The position numbers and the translations under genes are program-made. 43,821 bases of DNA from Actinomycetota bacterium (GTDB taxonomy: Bacteria; Actinomycetota; Actinomycetes; Nanopelagicales; Nanopelagicaceae), in the NCBI GenBank assembly GCA_009699375.1, contig WLOF01000003.1:1-43821 (forward strand), given 5' to 3'. This document shows, piece after piece, positions 8,491-16,274 of this stretch; position 1 is the first letter of the stretch, and each line of letters starts with the position of its first letter. The notes under the pieces were generated by a model. That model was given only the letters and a program-made list of their open reading frames with translations. It was not told where the DNA came from and ran no database searches.

Positions 8491-8541
8491 ATGCCACTCG
8501 GCATAGGTATTCAAACTTCAAGCACGGTATGAGCCTGAGAA

Positions 8542-8724
8542 TTAGCCCGAAATACGCCTCGTGAAGTGCAGTGGAAGGAGAATCTCGCGCGAAGCGAGCA
8601 GCTCTATTGCCTCGCGAGTTCTTTCGCTGACCTCTTGCGTGGTGGAGGGCGTTAGGAATGTGGAGACAACGCAATCATGGCAAGCAACTTCTTTCATGGT
8701 GCACGTACCGCAGTCGATGATCAT
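8542..8724 (-). CDS. Small four-cysteine actinobacterial protein
   Basis: A 60-residue protein whose first 18 residues hold two cysteine pairs: C5 and C8 (IDCGTCT), C15 and C18 (ACHDCVV). From memory, small actinobacterial proteins beginning with a similar IDCGTC...ACGDCVV pattern sit next to NlpC/P60 genes. I believe this is a conserved family of unknown function. Two CxxC pairs suggest zinc or Fe-S binding, but only as inference. A -10 element TAACCT lies six bases before the ATG, which independently supports this start. The peptidase gene begins 63 bases downstream on the same strand. Confidence 0.75.
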   Translation of the reverse strand: MIIDCGTCTMKEVACHDCVVSTFLTPSTTQEVSERTREAIELLASREILLPLHFTRRISG

Positions 8725-8730
8725 GAAATC

Positions 8731-8736
8731 AGGTTA
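8731..8736 (-). promoter_or_regulatory. -10 element (TAACCT), leaderless small Cys protein gene
   Basis: TAACCT on the minus strand is six bases before the ATG at 8724. Confidence 0.6.
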
Positions 8737-8782
8737 CAGACCGCCACTGACAAAGAAATGGGCGCGACATGGCTGGGGTTGT

Positions 8783-8788
8783 TACGTT
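8783..8788 (+). promoter_or_regulatory. -10 element (TACGTT), leaderless RibD-C gene
   Basis: TACGTT is six bases before the GTG at 8795. It argues against longer versions of the gene, which would run back through the small cysteine protein gene on the other strand. Confidence 0.5.
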
Positions 8789-8794
8789 TGCCTC

Positions 8795-9304
8795 GTGACT
8801 ACGGTGGCTTCCATTCTCTTAGGCGCAGATGGCTCGACCGCTAAAGGCGGCAACTCCCTAGCGCTGCGAACCCCCGCGGACGAAAGCAGATTTCTCTCGC
8901 AGCGGCGAAGTGGTGATGTGATTGTTATTGGAGGTGCCACCGCCCGGGCTGAAAGTTATGCCAGAACTCCTACCGCTCTCGTGATCGTTTCTCACACCGA
9001 ACCTGAAACCCTTCACCTAAATCCTCAATCGGTTTGGTGGGAGATGTCCCCTGGTGACGCTGTACGAAAAGCCCAACGTGAATATGGGGAGAAAGTCTTT
9101 ATCGAAGGAGGAATCTCATTTCTAAAGTCTCTACTTGAAGAAGAACTCGTTGATGAACTCAGGATTAGTGTGAGCCCTGCAACCAACGGCACACATAAAG
9201 TTTCCCTGCAGGAATTACTTGAAAAATATTCTGATGTCGTAAAAGATCAAGTAGAAGAAACTACTTTCTACATATGTTCACAATTCATCAAGCAGAAGAA
9301 ATAA
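8795..9304 (+). CDS. RibD C-terminal domain / dihydrofolate-reductase-like protein
   Basis: A stand-alone reductase domain of 169 residues, related to the C-terminal half of RibD and to dihydrofolate reductase. It would use NAD(P)H on a pyrimidine or pterin-like substrate. Visible features are TTVASILLGADGSTAKGG at the start, the segment ALRTPADESRFLSQRR and the nucleotide-binding signature DVIVIGGATARAE. EGGISFLKSLLEEELVDEL follows in the C-terminal half. The frame runs upstream to an ATG at 8561, but only from about 8795 does the sequence match the family. The GTG at 8795 also has a leaderless -10. The 3' end overlaps the convergent transporter gene by 17 bases. Confidence 0.75.
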   Translation: MTTVASILLGADGSTAKGGNSLALRTPADESRFLSQRRSGDVIVIGGATARAESYARTPTALVIVSHTEPETLHLNPQSVWWEMSPGDAVRKAQREYGEKVFIEGGISFLKSLLEEELVDELRISVSPATNGTHKVSLQELLEKYSDVVKDQVEETTFYICSQFIKQKK

Positions 9305-10127
9305 GCGCAACACCTGCTACTGCCAAAATAATTCCAATATATTGAATTTTCTGCAATCGCTCGTGCAAAATCTTAAAAGCGAGAATCGCTGTCATAATTG
9401 GGAAAAGTGATCCGATGACCATAACGACAGAAACTAATCCGCGGGTGCATGCGATTCCGATAAGGAGATTTGCCGTAAAATCGGCAATTCCGATGAGCCC
9501 TACGGAAGGAATATCTTTAAGGGTGAATCCGCCAATACTTCGAATTTTCAGCGCCAATATAAATGAAATCACTAACGTTGCAACTCTCATCATGACCATT
9601 GTCATCAATGCACTCGTGACAGATCCTTGCGCCATGAAAGTTAAACTAATTCCAAAACCTAGCGCTGCACCTACTGCCAACGCCAAAGGCTTTAATGAAA
9701 GACCTTGCGATACCTCGGGTCCACTTGCGCAGAAGGCACCCAGTAAAGCAATCGTGATTCCGATGCCTTGAGTAAGTGAAAGTATTTCGCCTTGAATGAG
9801 CGCGTAAGTCGCAGGGATTATTGCTGACAACGAACTTATCGGCGATACAACTCCCATTCGCCCTGTTGCGAGTCCCGCATATAGACAACTCAAACCCAAA
9901 TATCCAGCAATGCCTGCAAAAATTCCAGAAACAAAATATCCACCGAGATCAAGATTCGGTGCAACCCAGCCATTCGAAATCAAGAGAACGATTAATCCAA
10001 AAAGTAGACCTATTGCTTGGGAGATACCGGTGACAGCAAATGCTGGATGCTTTTTGGCCAGCCTCCCGCCCTGAAAATCGGCACTGCCCCAGAGCACACT
10101 GGAGATAAGCGCTAATGCGATAGCCAC
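9288..10127 (-). CDS. EamA/DMT-family transporter
   Basis: A drug/metabolite-transporter superfamily permease of about 279 residues with roughly ten hydrophobic segments in two EamA repeats. The first repeat starts at ALISSVLWGSADFQGGRLAKK. The second begins around PLALAVGAALGFGISLTFMAQG and ends with LFPIMTAILAFKILHERLQ and IQYIGIILAVAGVALIS. The substrate is unknown. I chose the GTG at 10127 because a -10 TAACCT lies seven bases upstream. The longer frame to an ATG at 10199 adds a charged, Gly-rich leader and would overlap the divergent DUF3000 start. Confidence 0.83.
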   Translation of the reverse strand: MAIALALISSVLWGSADFQGGRLAKKHPAFAVTGISQAIGLLFGLIVLLISNGWVAPNLDLGGYFVSGIFAGIAGYLGLSCLYAGLATGRMGVVSPISSLSAIIPATYALIQGEILSLTQGIGITIALLGAFCASGPEVSQGLSLKPLALAVGAALGFGISLTFMAQGSVTSALMTMVMMRVATLVISFILALKIRSIGGFTLKDIPSVGLIGIADFTANLLIGIACTRGLVSVVMVIGSLFPIMTAILAFKILHERLQKIQYIGIILAVAGVALISSA

Positions 10128-10134
10128 GTGGGGT

Positions 10135-10140
10135 AGGTTA
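10135..10140 (-). promoter_or_regulatory. -10 element (TAACCT), leaderless DMT transporter gene
   Basis: TAACCT on the minus strand is seven bases before the GTG at 10127. It supports that start over the ATG at 10199. Confidence 0.5.
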
Positions 10141-10175
10141 CCGCCCCGCCTCCCACATTTACCCCCGTACTTCTT

Positions 10176-10181
10176 TACATT
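10176..10181 (+). promoter_or_regulatory. -10 element (TACATT), leaderless DUF3000 gene
   Basis: TACATT is six bases before the ATG at 10188. It lies back to back with the -10 of the divergent transporter gene. Confidence 0.6.
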
Positions 10182-10187
10182 TGGGGT

Positions 10188-10763
10188 ATGAACGCTCAAG
10201 AGTTTGCTCGTGTTGGTGAGCTTTTTCGTGCATTCACTCCAAGAAATGAAATTCTCTTAGAGGAAGTCCCAGCTCCCCAAAAATTGGCAGCTTTCGCACT
10301 CGCATTTTCAGCCGATGTGAGCAATGGCCTTGAAGGCGATGATGAGGACGAACTTGCATCTGGTCGTTTTGTTATCTTGCACGAGCCAGGTGGCCAAGAT
10401 ACGTGGGAGGGTGAATTTCGCTGCGTAACATTTGTCAGAGCTGATGTTGATCCTACGATGCAAGAAGATCCACTACTTCCAGATCACGGATGGAAATGGT
10501 TATTGGCATCTTTAGAAAGTGCTGGTTGTAAATACAACGCCGCTAGCGGAACTGTAACTCGAGTTGTTAGCGCATCTTTTGGAAAACTTTCAGGAAAAGA
10601 TGGTGAAGCAGAGATGGAAATCCGTGCTTCATGGTCGCCAGTCATAAAATCCGCAGAAGACTTAGTTACTCACTTGCAAGCGTGGTGTAATTTACTCACC
10701 GAAGTTGCACTCATTACTCCAATTCCTGAAGGCGTTTCTGCACTTCCTCGTATTCGCAAATAA
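10188..10763 (+). CDS. DUF3000 family protein
   Basis: A 191-residue soluble protein of the actinobacterial DUF3000 family, whose function is unknown. Recognisable are the N-terminal segment ending EEVPAPQKLAAFALAFSADV, the short motif GRFVILHEPGGQ, and DHGWKWLLASLESAG. In actinobacteria this gene typically sits directly before an HRDC-type ribonuclease D. Here the two genes are three bases apart, so they form an operon. The shared position suggests a role tied to RNA processing, but nothing in the sequence proves that. Confidence 0.88.
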   Translation: MNAQEFARVGELFRAFTPRNEILLEEVPAPQKLAAFALAFSADVSNGLEGDDEDELASGRFVILHEPGGQDTWEGEFRCVTFVRADVDPTMQEDPLLPDHGWKWLLASLESAGCKYNAASGTVTRVVSASFGKLSGKDGEAEMEIRASWSPVIKSAEDLVTHLQAWCNLLTEVALITPIPEGVSALPRIRK

Positions 10764-10766
10764 CTT

Positions 10767-12041
10767 ATGCATGTTGATGGCGACCAAGAACTCCCTGTAG
10801 AGCCAGTCACAACACCTCTTCTCGTTCCCCTCGCTGGAACTCCCCCGCTTATTACTACGGACTCTGAATTAACTCGTGCTATCGATTCTCTATCTGCGGG
10901 TGAGGGTCCATTTGCGATAGATGCCGAGCGAGCGAGCGGATACAAATACAGCCAACGTGCGTATCTCATTCAAATAAAACGCACGAATGGCGGGCTGCAT
11001 TTAATTGATCCCATTGCATTTAATCACCCTCACCCTCTCTTTGAACGCCTTAACCAACTTGTACAGACCGATGAAGTAATTCTGCATGCCAGCACGCAAG
11101 ATTTGCCTTGTCTTCGCGAAGTTGGGTTGCGCCCACAACGGCTCTTTGACACAGAACTTGGTGGGCGATTAGCAGGACTTCCACGCGTTGGTCTTGGGGC
11201 GCTCATTGAAACTCAACTAGGTTTTTCACTCGCAAAAGAACATAGCGCTGTTGACTGGTCCACGCGACCATTGCCTCAGGATTGGCTGACGTATGCAGCG
11301 TTAGATGTTGAATTATTGGTAGAACTGCGAGAGAACATTGCGCAACTTCTTTCTGCGTCGAAAAAACTGGCATGGGCTGAGCAAGAGTTTGCGGCAATTC
11401 TTGAAGCTCCACCGGCGCCTCCTCGCAAAGATCCATGGCGCAGAACATCGGGGATGCATAAGATCAAAAAACAAGAGCAACTAGCAATCATTGAAGAGCT
11501 GTGGTCTGCTCGTGATGAGATTGCACGTAATGCAGATATTGCTCCCGGCAAACTCCTCACTGATAACGCAATCTGCGAACTTGCGATGAGCGCTCCTGTT
11601 GATCGCAAAAGCTTTGAAAAAGCGCTACGCCCACTCGGAATGCGAGCGCGTTGGTTGGAAAATGTGGATGTGTGGTTGTCAGCCATTACCCACGCCCTTT
11701 CAAAGTCCGAAAGTCTCTGGCCGCAATTACGGCCAGCATCTGACGCGCTTCCACCAATAAAAATGTGGCGCGATAAGTTCCCAATTAAATTTGCCCATCT
11801 TTCACATGCTCGTGCTGGAGTGGATGCGCTTGCAGAACTCCACGGCATGCCGCCAGAAAATCTCATCACCCCAGAATTTGTTCGCCGTATCTGTTGGCAC
11901 GAACCTCAAGACGTGCCTGCCGCGCTCTTAGAACTGGGCGCTAGGCAATGGCAGATAGAGATTGTCACGGAGACATTGAAGGCAGCTCTTCGCGAGCGCG
12001 AGCCACTACCCACGCTCATTGAGGAAGAACCTGCAGTGTGA
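10767..12041 (+). CDS. Ribonuclease D (DEDDy exonuclease with HRDC domain)
   Basis: A 424-residue 3'-5' exoribonuclease of the RNase D family, which trims the 3' ends of structured RNAs such as tRNA precursors. The DEDDy catalytic set is visible: D52 and E54 in FAIDAERASGY, D112 in HASTQDLPCL, and Y176 and D180 in TYAALDVELL. An HRDC nucleic-acid-binding domain follows at about 225-300 (LAIIEELWSARDEIARNADIAPGKLL), with a helical C-terminal extension. It starts three bases after the DUF3000 stop. An inverted repeat lies just after its stop codon. Confidence 0.9.
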   Translation: MHVDGDQELPVEPVTTPLLVPLAGTPPLITTDSELTRAIDSLSAGEGPFAIDAERASGYKYSQRAYLIQIKRTNGGLHLIDPIAFNHPHPLFERLNQLVQTDEVILHASTQDLPCLREVGLRPQRLFDTELGGRLAGLPRVGLGALIETQLGFSLAKEHSAVDWSTRPLPQDWLTYAALDVELLVELRENIAQLLSASKKLAWAEQEFAAILEAPPAPPRKDPWRRTSGMHKIKKQEQLAIIEELWSARDEIARNADIAPGKLLTDNAICELAMSAPVDRKSFEKALRPLGMRARWLENVDVWLSAITHALSKSESLWPQLRPASDALPPIKMWRDKFPIKFAHLSHARAGVDALAELHGMPPENLITPEFVRRICWHEPQDVPAALLELGARQWQIEIVTETLKAALREREPLPTLIEEEPAV

Positions 12042-12043
12042 CC

Positions 12044-12071
12044 AATTACGCAACAATCAAGTTGCGTAATT
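12044..12071. repeat. 11-bp inverted repeat over the -35 region of the iron permease gene
   Basis: Two perfect 11-base arms, AATTACGCAAC (12044-12054) and GTTGCGTAATT (12061-12071), flank a six-base spacer. No run of T follows, so it is a poor intrinsic terminator. The right arm contains TTGCGT (12062-12067), which lies exactly 17 bases before the -10 TAGATT of the iron permease gene. That geometry fits an operator for a dimeric repressor. Confidence 0.6.
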
Positions 12072-12090
12072 AATCGCTTACCTTTAGATT
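12062..12090 (+). promoter_or_regulatory. Promoter of the iron permease gene (TTGCGT-17-TAGATT)
   Basis: The -35 TTGCGT (12062-12067), a 17-base spacer and the -10 TAGATT (12085-12090) end six bases before the GTG at 12097. The transcript would be leaderless. Confidence 0.6.
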
Positions 12091-12096
12091 GATGAC

Positions 12097-12915
12097 GTGC
12101 TCAGTACCTTTGTCATCGCCCTTCGTGAGGGGCTAGAAGCTGCCCTCATCGTGGGAATCTTGATTGCTTACATCGTCAAGACTCAAAGAAGGCAACTGCT
12201 TCTTCCCCTATGGACGGGTGTGGCGTTAGCAATTGTCGCCAGTTTTGGATTGGGCGGGTTCTTATCGTTCACCTCAGCAGAACTCACCCCCAAGGGAGGC
12301 GCGTTTTTCGCCGGAACCACTTCTTTCCTTGCTGTGGGTTTCGTAACGTGGATGGTTTTCTGGATGCGTTCTGCCTCCCGAGGTCTGCGAGATGAACTCA
12401 ACAGCAAGATGGAAAAAGCTCTTATTGCAGGGCCCATTGCTCTAGCTACAACTGCCTTTTTCGCTGTTGCCCGAGAAGGATTAGAAACTGCGCTCTTTGT
12501 TTACGCAAATTTTAAAACCGTGGCAGCTACATCAACTGCGTCGATTGGCTTAGTCCTGGGTTTCGCCGTAGCAATAATCTTGGGTGCATTGGTTTATAAC
12601 CGATCAGTCAAACTCAATCTCGCACGCTTTTTTACCTATACATCAATTGCACTGATCGTTGTTGCTGCAGGAGTTCTCTCCTATGGCGTACATGAATTTC
12701 AAGAATTGGGTTGGCTACCTGGAGCAGATTCGTTCGCTTGGGATGTCACTTCCTGGATGGCGCACGACTCTCTCCTCGCAACAATCTTGGGTGGAACCGT
12801 GGGCTTTGATACAACTACATCCTGGCTACAGCTTCTCATTTGGAGCGGCTACCTCTTATTCACGCTTATGACATATCTCCGCCCCGCCAGAGTTTCGCTT
12901 TCGACTACTCGCTAG
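12097..12915 (+). CDS. efeU: FTR1/EfeU-type high-affinity iron permease
   Basis: A 272-residue integral membrane permease with about seven helices. It carries two REGLE iron-binding motifs, at residues 10-14 (ALREGLEAALIVG) and 126-130 (VAREGLETALFV), the hallmark of the FTR1/EfeU family. It would import ferric iron, usually with EfeO and EfeB. Neither partner gene is in the window, and a thiolase gene follows instead. The start is a GTG without a ribosome binding site, six bases after a -10 element. The inverted repeat over its promoter suggests regulation, possibly by iron. Confidence 0.88.
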   Translation: MLSTFVIALREGLEAALIVGILIAYIVKTQRRQLLLPLWTGVALAIVASFGLGGFLSFTSAELTPKGGAFFAGTTSFLAVGFVTWMVFWMRSASRGLRDELNSKMEKALIAGPIALATTAFFAVAREGLETALFVYANFKTVAATSTASIGLVLGFAVAIILGALVYNRSVKLNLARFFTYTSIALIVVAAGVLSYGVHEFQELGWLPGADSFAWDVTSWMAHDSLLATILGGTVGFDTTTSWLQLLIWSGYLLFTLMTYLRPARVSLSTTR

Positions 12916-12973
12916 TAACCTTTTAACTAGACCTATAGCGGGGCACACTCGCTGTCTCAGTAGAGGAGTTCAC

Positions 12974-14161
12974 ATGACTCGTTCAGTCGTTCTCGTCGAT
13001 GCGGTAAGAACACCATTTGGTAAAGCCGGATCGCTCTTTGCAGAAACCAGAGCAGATGACCTGATGGTTCGCGCGCTTCGCGGACTCCTTGAACGAAATT
13101 CTAAAGTCTCCCCCGTAGATATCGATGATGTCGCGATTGCGGCTGCAACTCAAACAGGTGACCAAGGTATGAATATTGGTCGGAGTGTTTCACTACTTGC
13201 AGGACTTCCAGTGAGTGTTCCTGGTTATTCAGTTGATCGTTGGTGCGCAGGTGCACTCACCGCTGTCACAACTATTTCTGGATCCATCGCCATGGGCGCA
13301 TATGACATTGCTATTGCAGGTGGAGTAGAACATATGGGGCATCATCCAATCGGCGATGGAATGGATCCCAACCCTCGTTATATTGCAGAGAAGATTGTTG
13401 ATACAGATGCGCTCTCTATGGGAGCAACTGCTGAACGGTTGCATGACAGATTTCCTCATTTAACTCGCGAGCGTTCCGATGCTTACGCATTTAATTCTCA
13501 AATGAAAACTGCAAAAGCTTATGCAGATGGAAAGATTCAAAGAGATTTAATTCCTGTTGCAGCGCGCAGCGTGGAACTTGGCTGGGGCATTGCAACAGTG
13601 GATGAGCCACCGCGCCCAAGCACAACTCTTGAAGCACTTGCAGGACTTAAAACTCCGTTTCGTCCAGCAGGACGAGTCACAGCCGGAAATGCAGCTGGTC
13701 TCAATGATGGCGCAACTGCTGCTCTGCTTGCTAGCGAAGAGCGAGCTCATGAACTAGGACTCACAGTGAAAGCGCGTCTAGTTACATTCGCATTCGCGGG
13801 CGTAGAGCCAGAAGTAATGGGTTATGGACCAGTTCCATCCACTATTAAAGCACTCGCAAAAGCAGGACTCACCATTGAAGACATTGGTTTATTTGAAGTC
13901 AACGAAGCTTTCGCAATTCAGGTTTTATCGTTTCTTGATTACTTTGGAATCGCTGATGACGACGCTCGCGTCAATCCCTTCGGCGGAGCAATCGCAGTGG
14001 GCCACCCATTGGCTTCTTCCGGTGTGCGTCTGATGCTTAATCTAGCCAGAAGTTTTGAAGAACACCCAGAAGTTCGATATGGCATCACCACGATGTGTAT
14101 CGGTTTAGGAATGGGCGGGACAGTAATTTGGGAGAACCCACATTTCAAAGGTGGGAAATAA
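12974..14161 (+). CDS. Acetyl-CoA acyltransferase (thiolase, FadA type)
   Basis: A 395-residue thiolase that cleaves 3-ketoacyl-CoA with CoA as the last step of a beta-oxidation round. The nucleophile is C91 in VDRWCAGALTA. The C-terminal motifs are VNEAFAIQ, GHPLASSGVR with the catalytic His, and the second Cys in CIGLGMGGTVIWE. Length and motif order match degradative thiolases. A good ribosome binding site (AGAGGAG) stands about six bases before the ATG, in contrast to the leaderless neighbours. It is followed one base later by the multifunctional FadB-type gene, so the pair forms an operon. Confidence 0.92.
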   Translation: MTRSVVLVDAVRTPFGKAGSLFAETRADDLMVRALRGLLERNSKVSPVDIDDVAIAAATQTGDQGMNIGRSVSLLAGLPVSVPGYSVDRWCAGALTAVTTISGSIAMGAYDIAIAGGVEHMGHHPIGDGMDPNPRYIAEKIVDTDALSMGATAERLHDRFPHLTRERSDAYAFNSQMKTAKAYADGKIQRDLIPVAARSVELGWGIATVDEPPRPSTTLEALAGLKTPFRPAGRVTAGNAAGLNDGATAALLASEERAHELGLTVKARLVTFAFAGVEPEVMGYGPVPSTIKALAKAGLTIEDIGLFEVNEAFAIQVLSFLDYFGIADDDARVNPFGGAIAVGHPLASSGVRLMLNLARSFEEHPEVRYGITTMCIGLGMGGTVIWENPHFKGGK

Positions 14162-14162
14162 T

Positions 14163-16274
14163 ATGAGCGCTGCTGATCTACAAGTACCTGCAGGGGCACC
14201 AGATGAGGTTGTTACGAAAGCAGTAGTACGCACAGTTGATTTACAAGCATTTGGTTTTAAAGGCTCCCTCGCTCTTATCACGTTAGATAACGGTGAAGAC
14301 CACAATCGTCCAAATACTTTTGGTCCTGCATCTCTTGCCAGCTTAGATGCTGCAATCACGGAAGCGATAGCGCAGAAGCCATCTGCAATTGCTGTAACGG
14401 GTAAGCCATTCATTTTTGCCGCGGGTGCAGATCTTTCTGCCCTAAGTTTTTTAACTTCTAGAGAACAAGCGCTCCAAATTGGAAAACTCGGTCACGATGT
14501 ATTTCGTCGCCTAGGAGAATCAGATATTCCAACATTTGCATTTATTAATGGTCTAGCTCTGGGCGGCGGATTAGAAGTTGGTCTTCACTGCACCTACCGA
14601 ACACTTGCAAGTACAGCACTTACTGGTTTACCTGAAGTGTTTTTGGGGTTAGTTCCTGGATGGGGCGGAGCAACGCTGCTTCCCCAACTCATTGGACCCG
14701 AACGAGCAGTCCAAGTCATTATGTTGAATGCTCTCAACAACAATACGATGCTGAAAGCAAAAGATGCCCTGACACTTGGCGTAGTAGATGACGTTTATGA
14801 ACCAGCAGATTTTCTTGAAAAATCAGTGATCTTTGTTGCTGACATTTTATCTGGTACCAAAAAAATTGAGCGCAAAAATTACACAGATGCTGCTGGCTGG
14901 GATGTTGCTCTAGCTACAGGTAAAGCTGCCTACATGAAAAAATATGGTGGAGCGGAAATTGAAGCGCCTCGACGTGCACTTGAATTGATTGCAGAGTCAC
15001 GCACTGCAACCCGTACGAGTGGCTTCAATGCAGAAGACCAAGCGTTAGCAGACCTCACCATGAATGATCCCCTTCGTGCATCCTTGTACGCATTCAACCT
15101 CATTCAAAAGAAGCGTAAAAAAGTTGAAGGCGCTCCAAAACCTGCACTCGCTAGAAAAATCACCAAAGTTGGCGTTGTAGGAGCAGGTCTCATGGCTTCA
15201 CAACTCGCTTTACTCTTAGTACGGAATTTGAAATGTCCTGTTGTCATGACAGATCTAGATCAAGAACGTGTAAACAAGGGCGTTGCGTGGGTTCATGACG
15301 AAATTGCTAAGTTAGTTGAAAAGGGACGACTCAATAAGGAAAGTGCACAACGACTTTCTCTATTGGTGACGGGATCAGTAGATCAGAGCGTATTCTCGAA
15401 TGCAGATTTTATTATTGAAGCGATTTTTGAGGAACTGGCTTTGAAACAAGAGTTATTCAAAAATCTAGAAAAAATAGTAGGACCCGAATGTATTCTCGCG
15501 ACGAATACTTCATCGCTGAGCGTGGAAGCAATGACTCAGGGTTTAGCACATCCAGAGAGAGTGATTGGTGTCCACTTCTTCAATCCTGTCGCAGTGATGC
15601 CACTTCTGGAGATTGCAAGAACTCCAACCACCGACGACGCAACCACTGCAACTGCGGTCAACATTGGCAAGGAACTTAAGAAGACAATGGTGATTACAAA
15701 GGATGCCCCAGGCTTTGTGGTAAACCGACTCCTGATTCGCTTCATGGGTGAAATCACTGATGCAATTGATGAAGGTACCCCGCCCGAAATTGCTGACAAT
15801 GCAATGCGTAGCGTTGGGCTGCCAATGACGCCATTTGAGCTTCTAGGTTTAGTTGGTCCAGGTGTGGCGCTGCATGTTTCGGAAATTCTCAACAAAAATT
15901 TGGGGGCCCGTTATCGCATCTCTCCTACGATGAAGCGCTTCGTAGAAAATGGGGTGCGCACTTTCTACATCAAAGGAGACGATGGGAAGCAGGTTCCCAA
16001 TCCGCAAGCAGTTGTGCTCATCGAAAAAGGAAATTCGCCATCAACTTCTGAACAAGTGCGACTACGAGCGCTGAGAGCATTAGCGGAGGAAGCACGGATG
16101 ATGTTGGATGAAAAAGTTGTTGCTACTCCAAGTGAGATTGATATCTGCATGCTTTTAGGAGCAGGTTGGCCAATGGTGCTTGGAGGAATTTTGCCTTACC
16201 TAGATCGAGAAGGAATTAGCGAAGAAGTGTCCGCTTCTCGCTTCCATCCTCGGGGTGTTGCTTCTTTGCCGTAA
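14163..16274 (+). CDS. Enoyl-CoA hydratase / 3-hydroxyacyl-CoA dehydrogenase (FadB/FadJ type)
   Basis: A 703-residue fusion enzyme for two steps of fatty acid beta-oxidation. The N-terminal crotonase domain shows the oxyanion-hole segment IFAAGADLSAL, catalytic Glu candidates E138 (ALGGGLEVGLHC) and E158 (LPEVFLGLVPGWGG). The dehydrogenase half starts at about 330 with the NAD-binding GVVGAGLMASQLA and continues with NTSSLSV, HFFNPVAVMPLLEI and KDAPGFVVNRLL. I prefer the ATG at 14163, with AAGGTGGG eight bases upstream, over an in-frame GTG at 14151 inside the thiolase gene. The last 59 bases overlap dxs on the other strand. Confidence 0.92.
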   Translation: MSAADLQVPAGAPDEVVTKAVVRTVDLQAFGFKGSLALITLDNGEDHNRPNTFGPASLASLDAAITEAIAQKPSAIAVTGKPFIFAAGADLSALSFLTSREQALQIGKLGHDVFRRLGESDIPTFAFINGLALGGGLEVGLHCTYRTLASTALTGLPEVFLGLVPGWGGATLLPQLIGPERAVQVIMLNALNNNTMLKAKDALTLGVVDDVYEPADFLEKSVIFVADILSGTKKIERKNYTDAAGWDVALATGKAAYMKKYGGAEIEAPRRALELIAESRTATRTSGFNAEDQALADLTMNDPLRASLYAFNLIQKKRKKVEGAPKPALARKITKVGVVGAGLMASQLALLLVRNLKCPVVMTDLDQERVNKGVAWVHDEIAKLVEKGRLNKESAQRLSLLVTGSVDQSVFSNADFIIEAIFEELALKQELFKNLEKIVGPECILATNTSSLSVEAMTQGLAHPERVIGVHFFNPVAVMPLLEIARTPTTDDATTATAVNIGKELKKTMVITKDAPGFVVNRLLIRFMGEITDAIDEGTPPEIADNAMRSVGLPMTPFELLGLVGPGVALHVSEILNKNLGARYRISPTMKRFVENGVRTFYIKGDDGKQVPNPQAVVLIEKGNSPSTSEQVRLRALRALAEEARMMLDEKVVATPSEIDICMLLGAGWPMVLGGILPYLDREGISEEVSASRFHPRGVASLP

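Noticed and set aside
8561-8794. N-terminal extension of the RibD-C gene to the ATG at 8561 (or 8723)
   Set aside because: The extra residues show no family similarity and run antisense through the small four-cysteine gene. The leaderless -10 points to the GTG at 8795.
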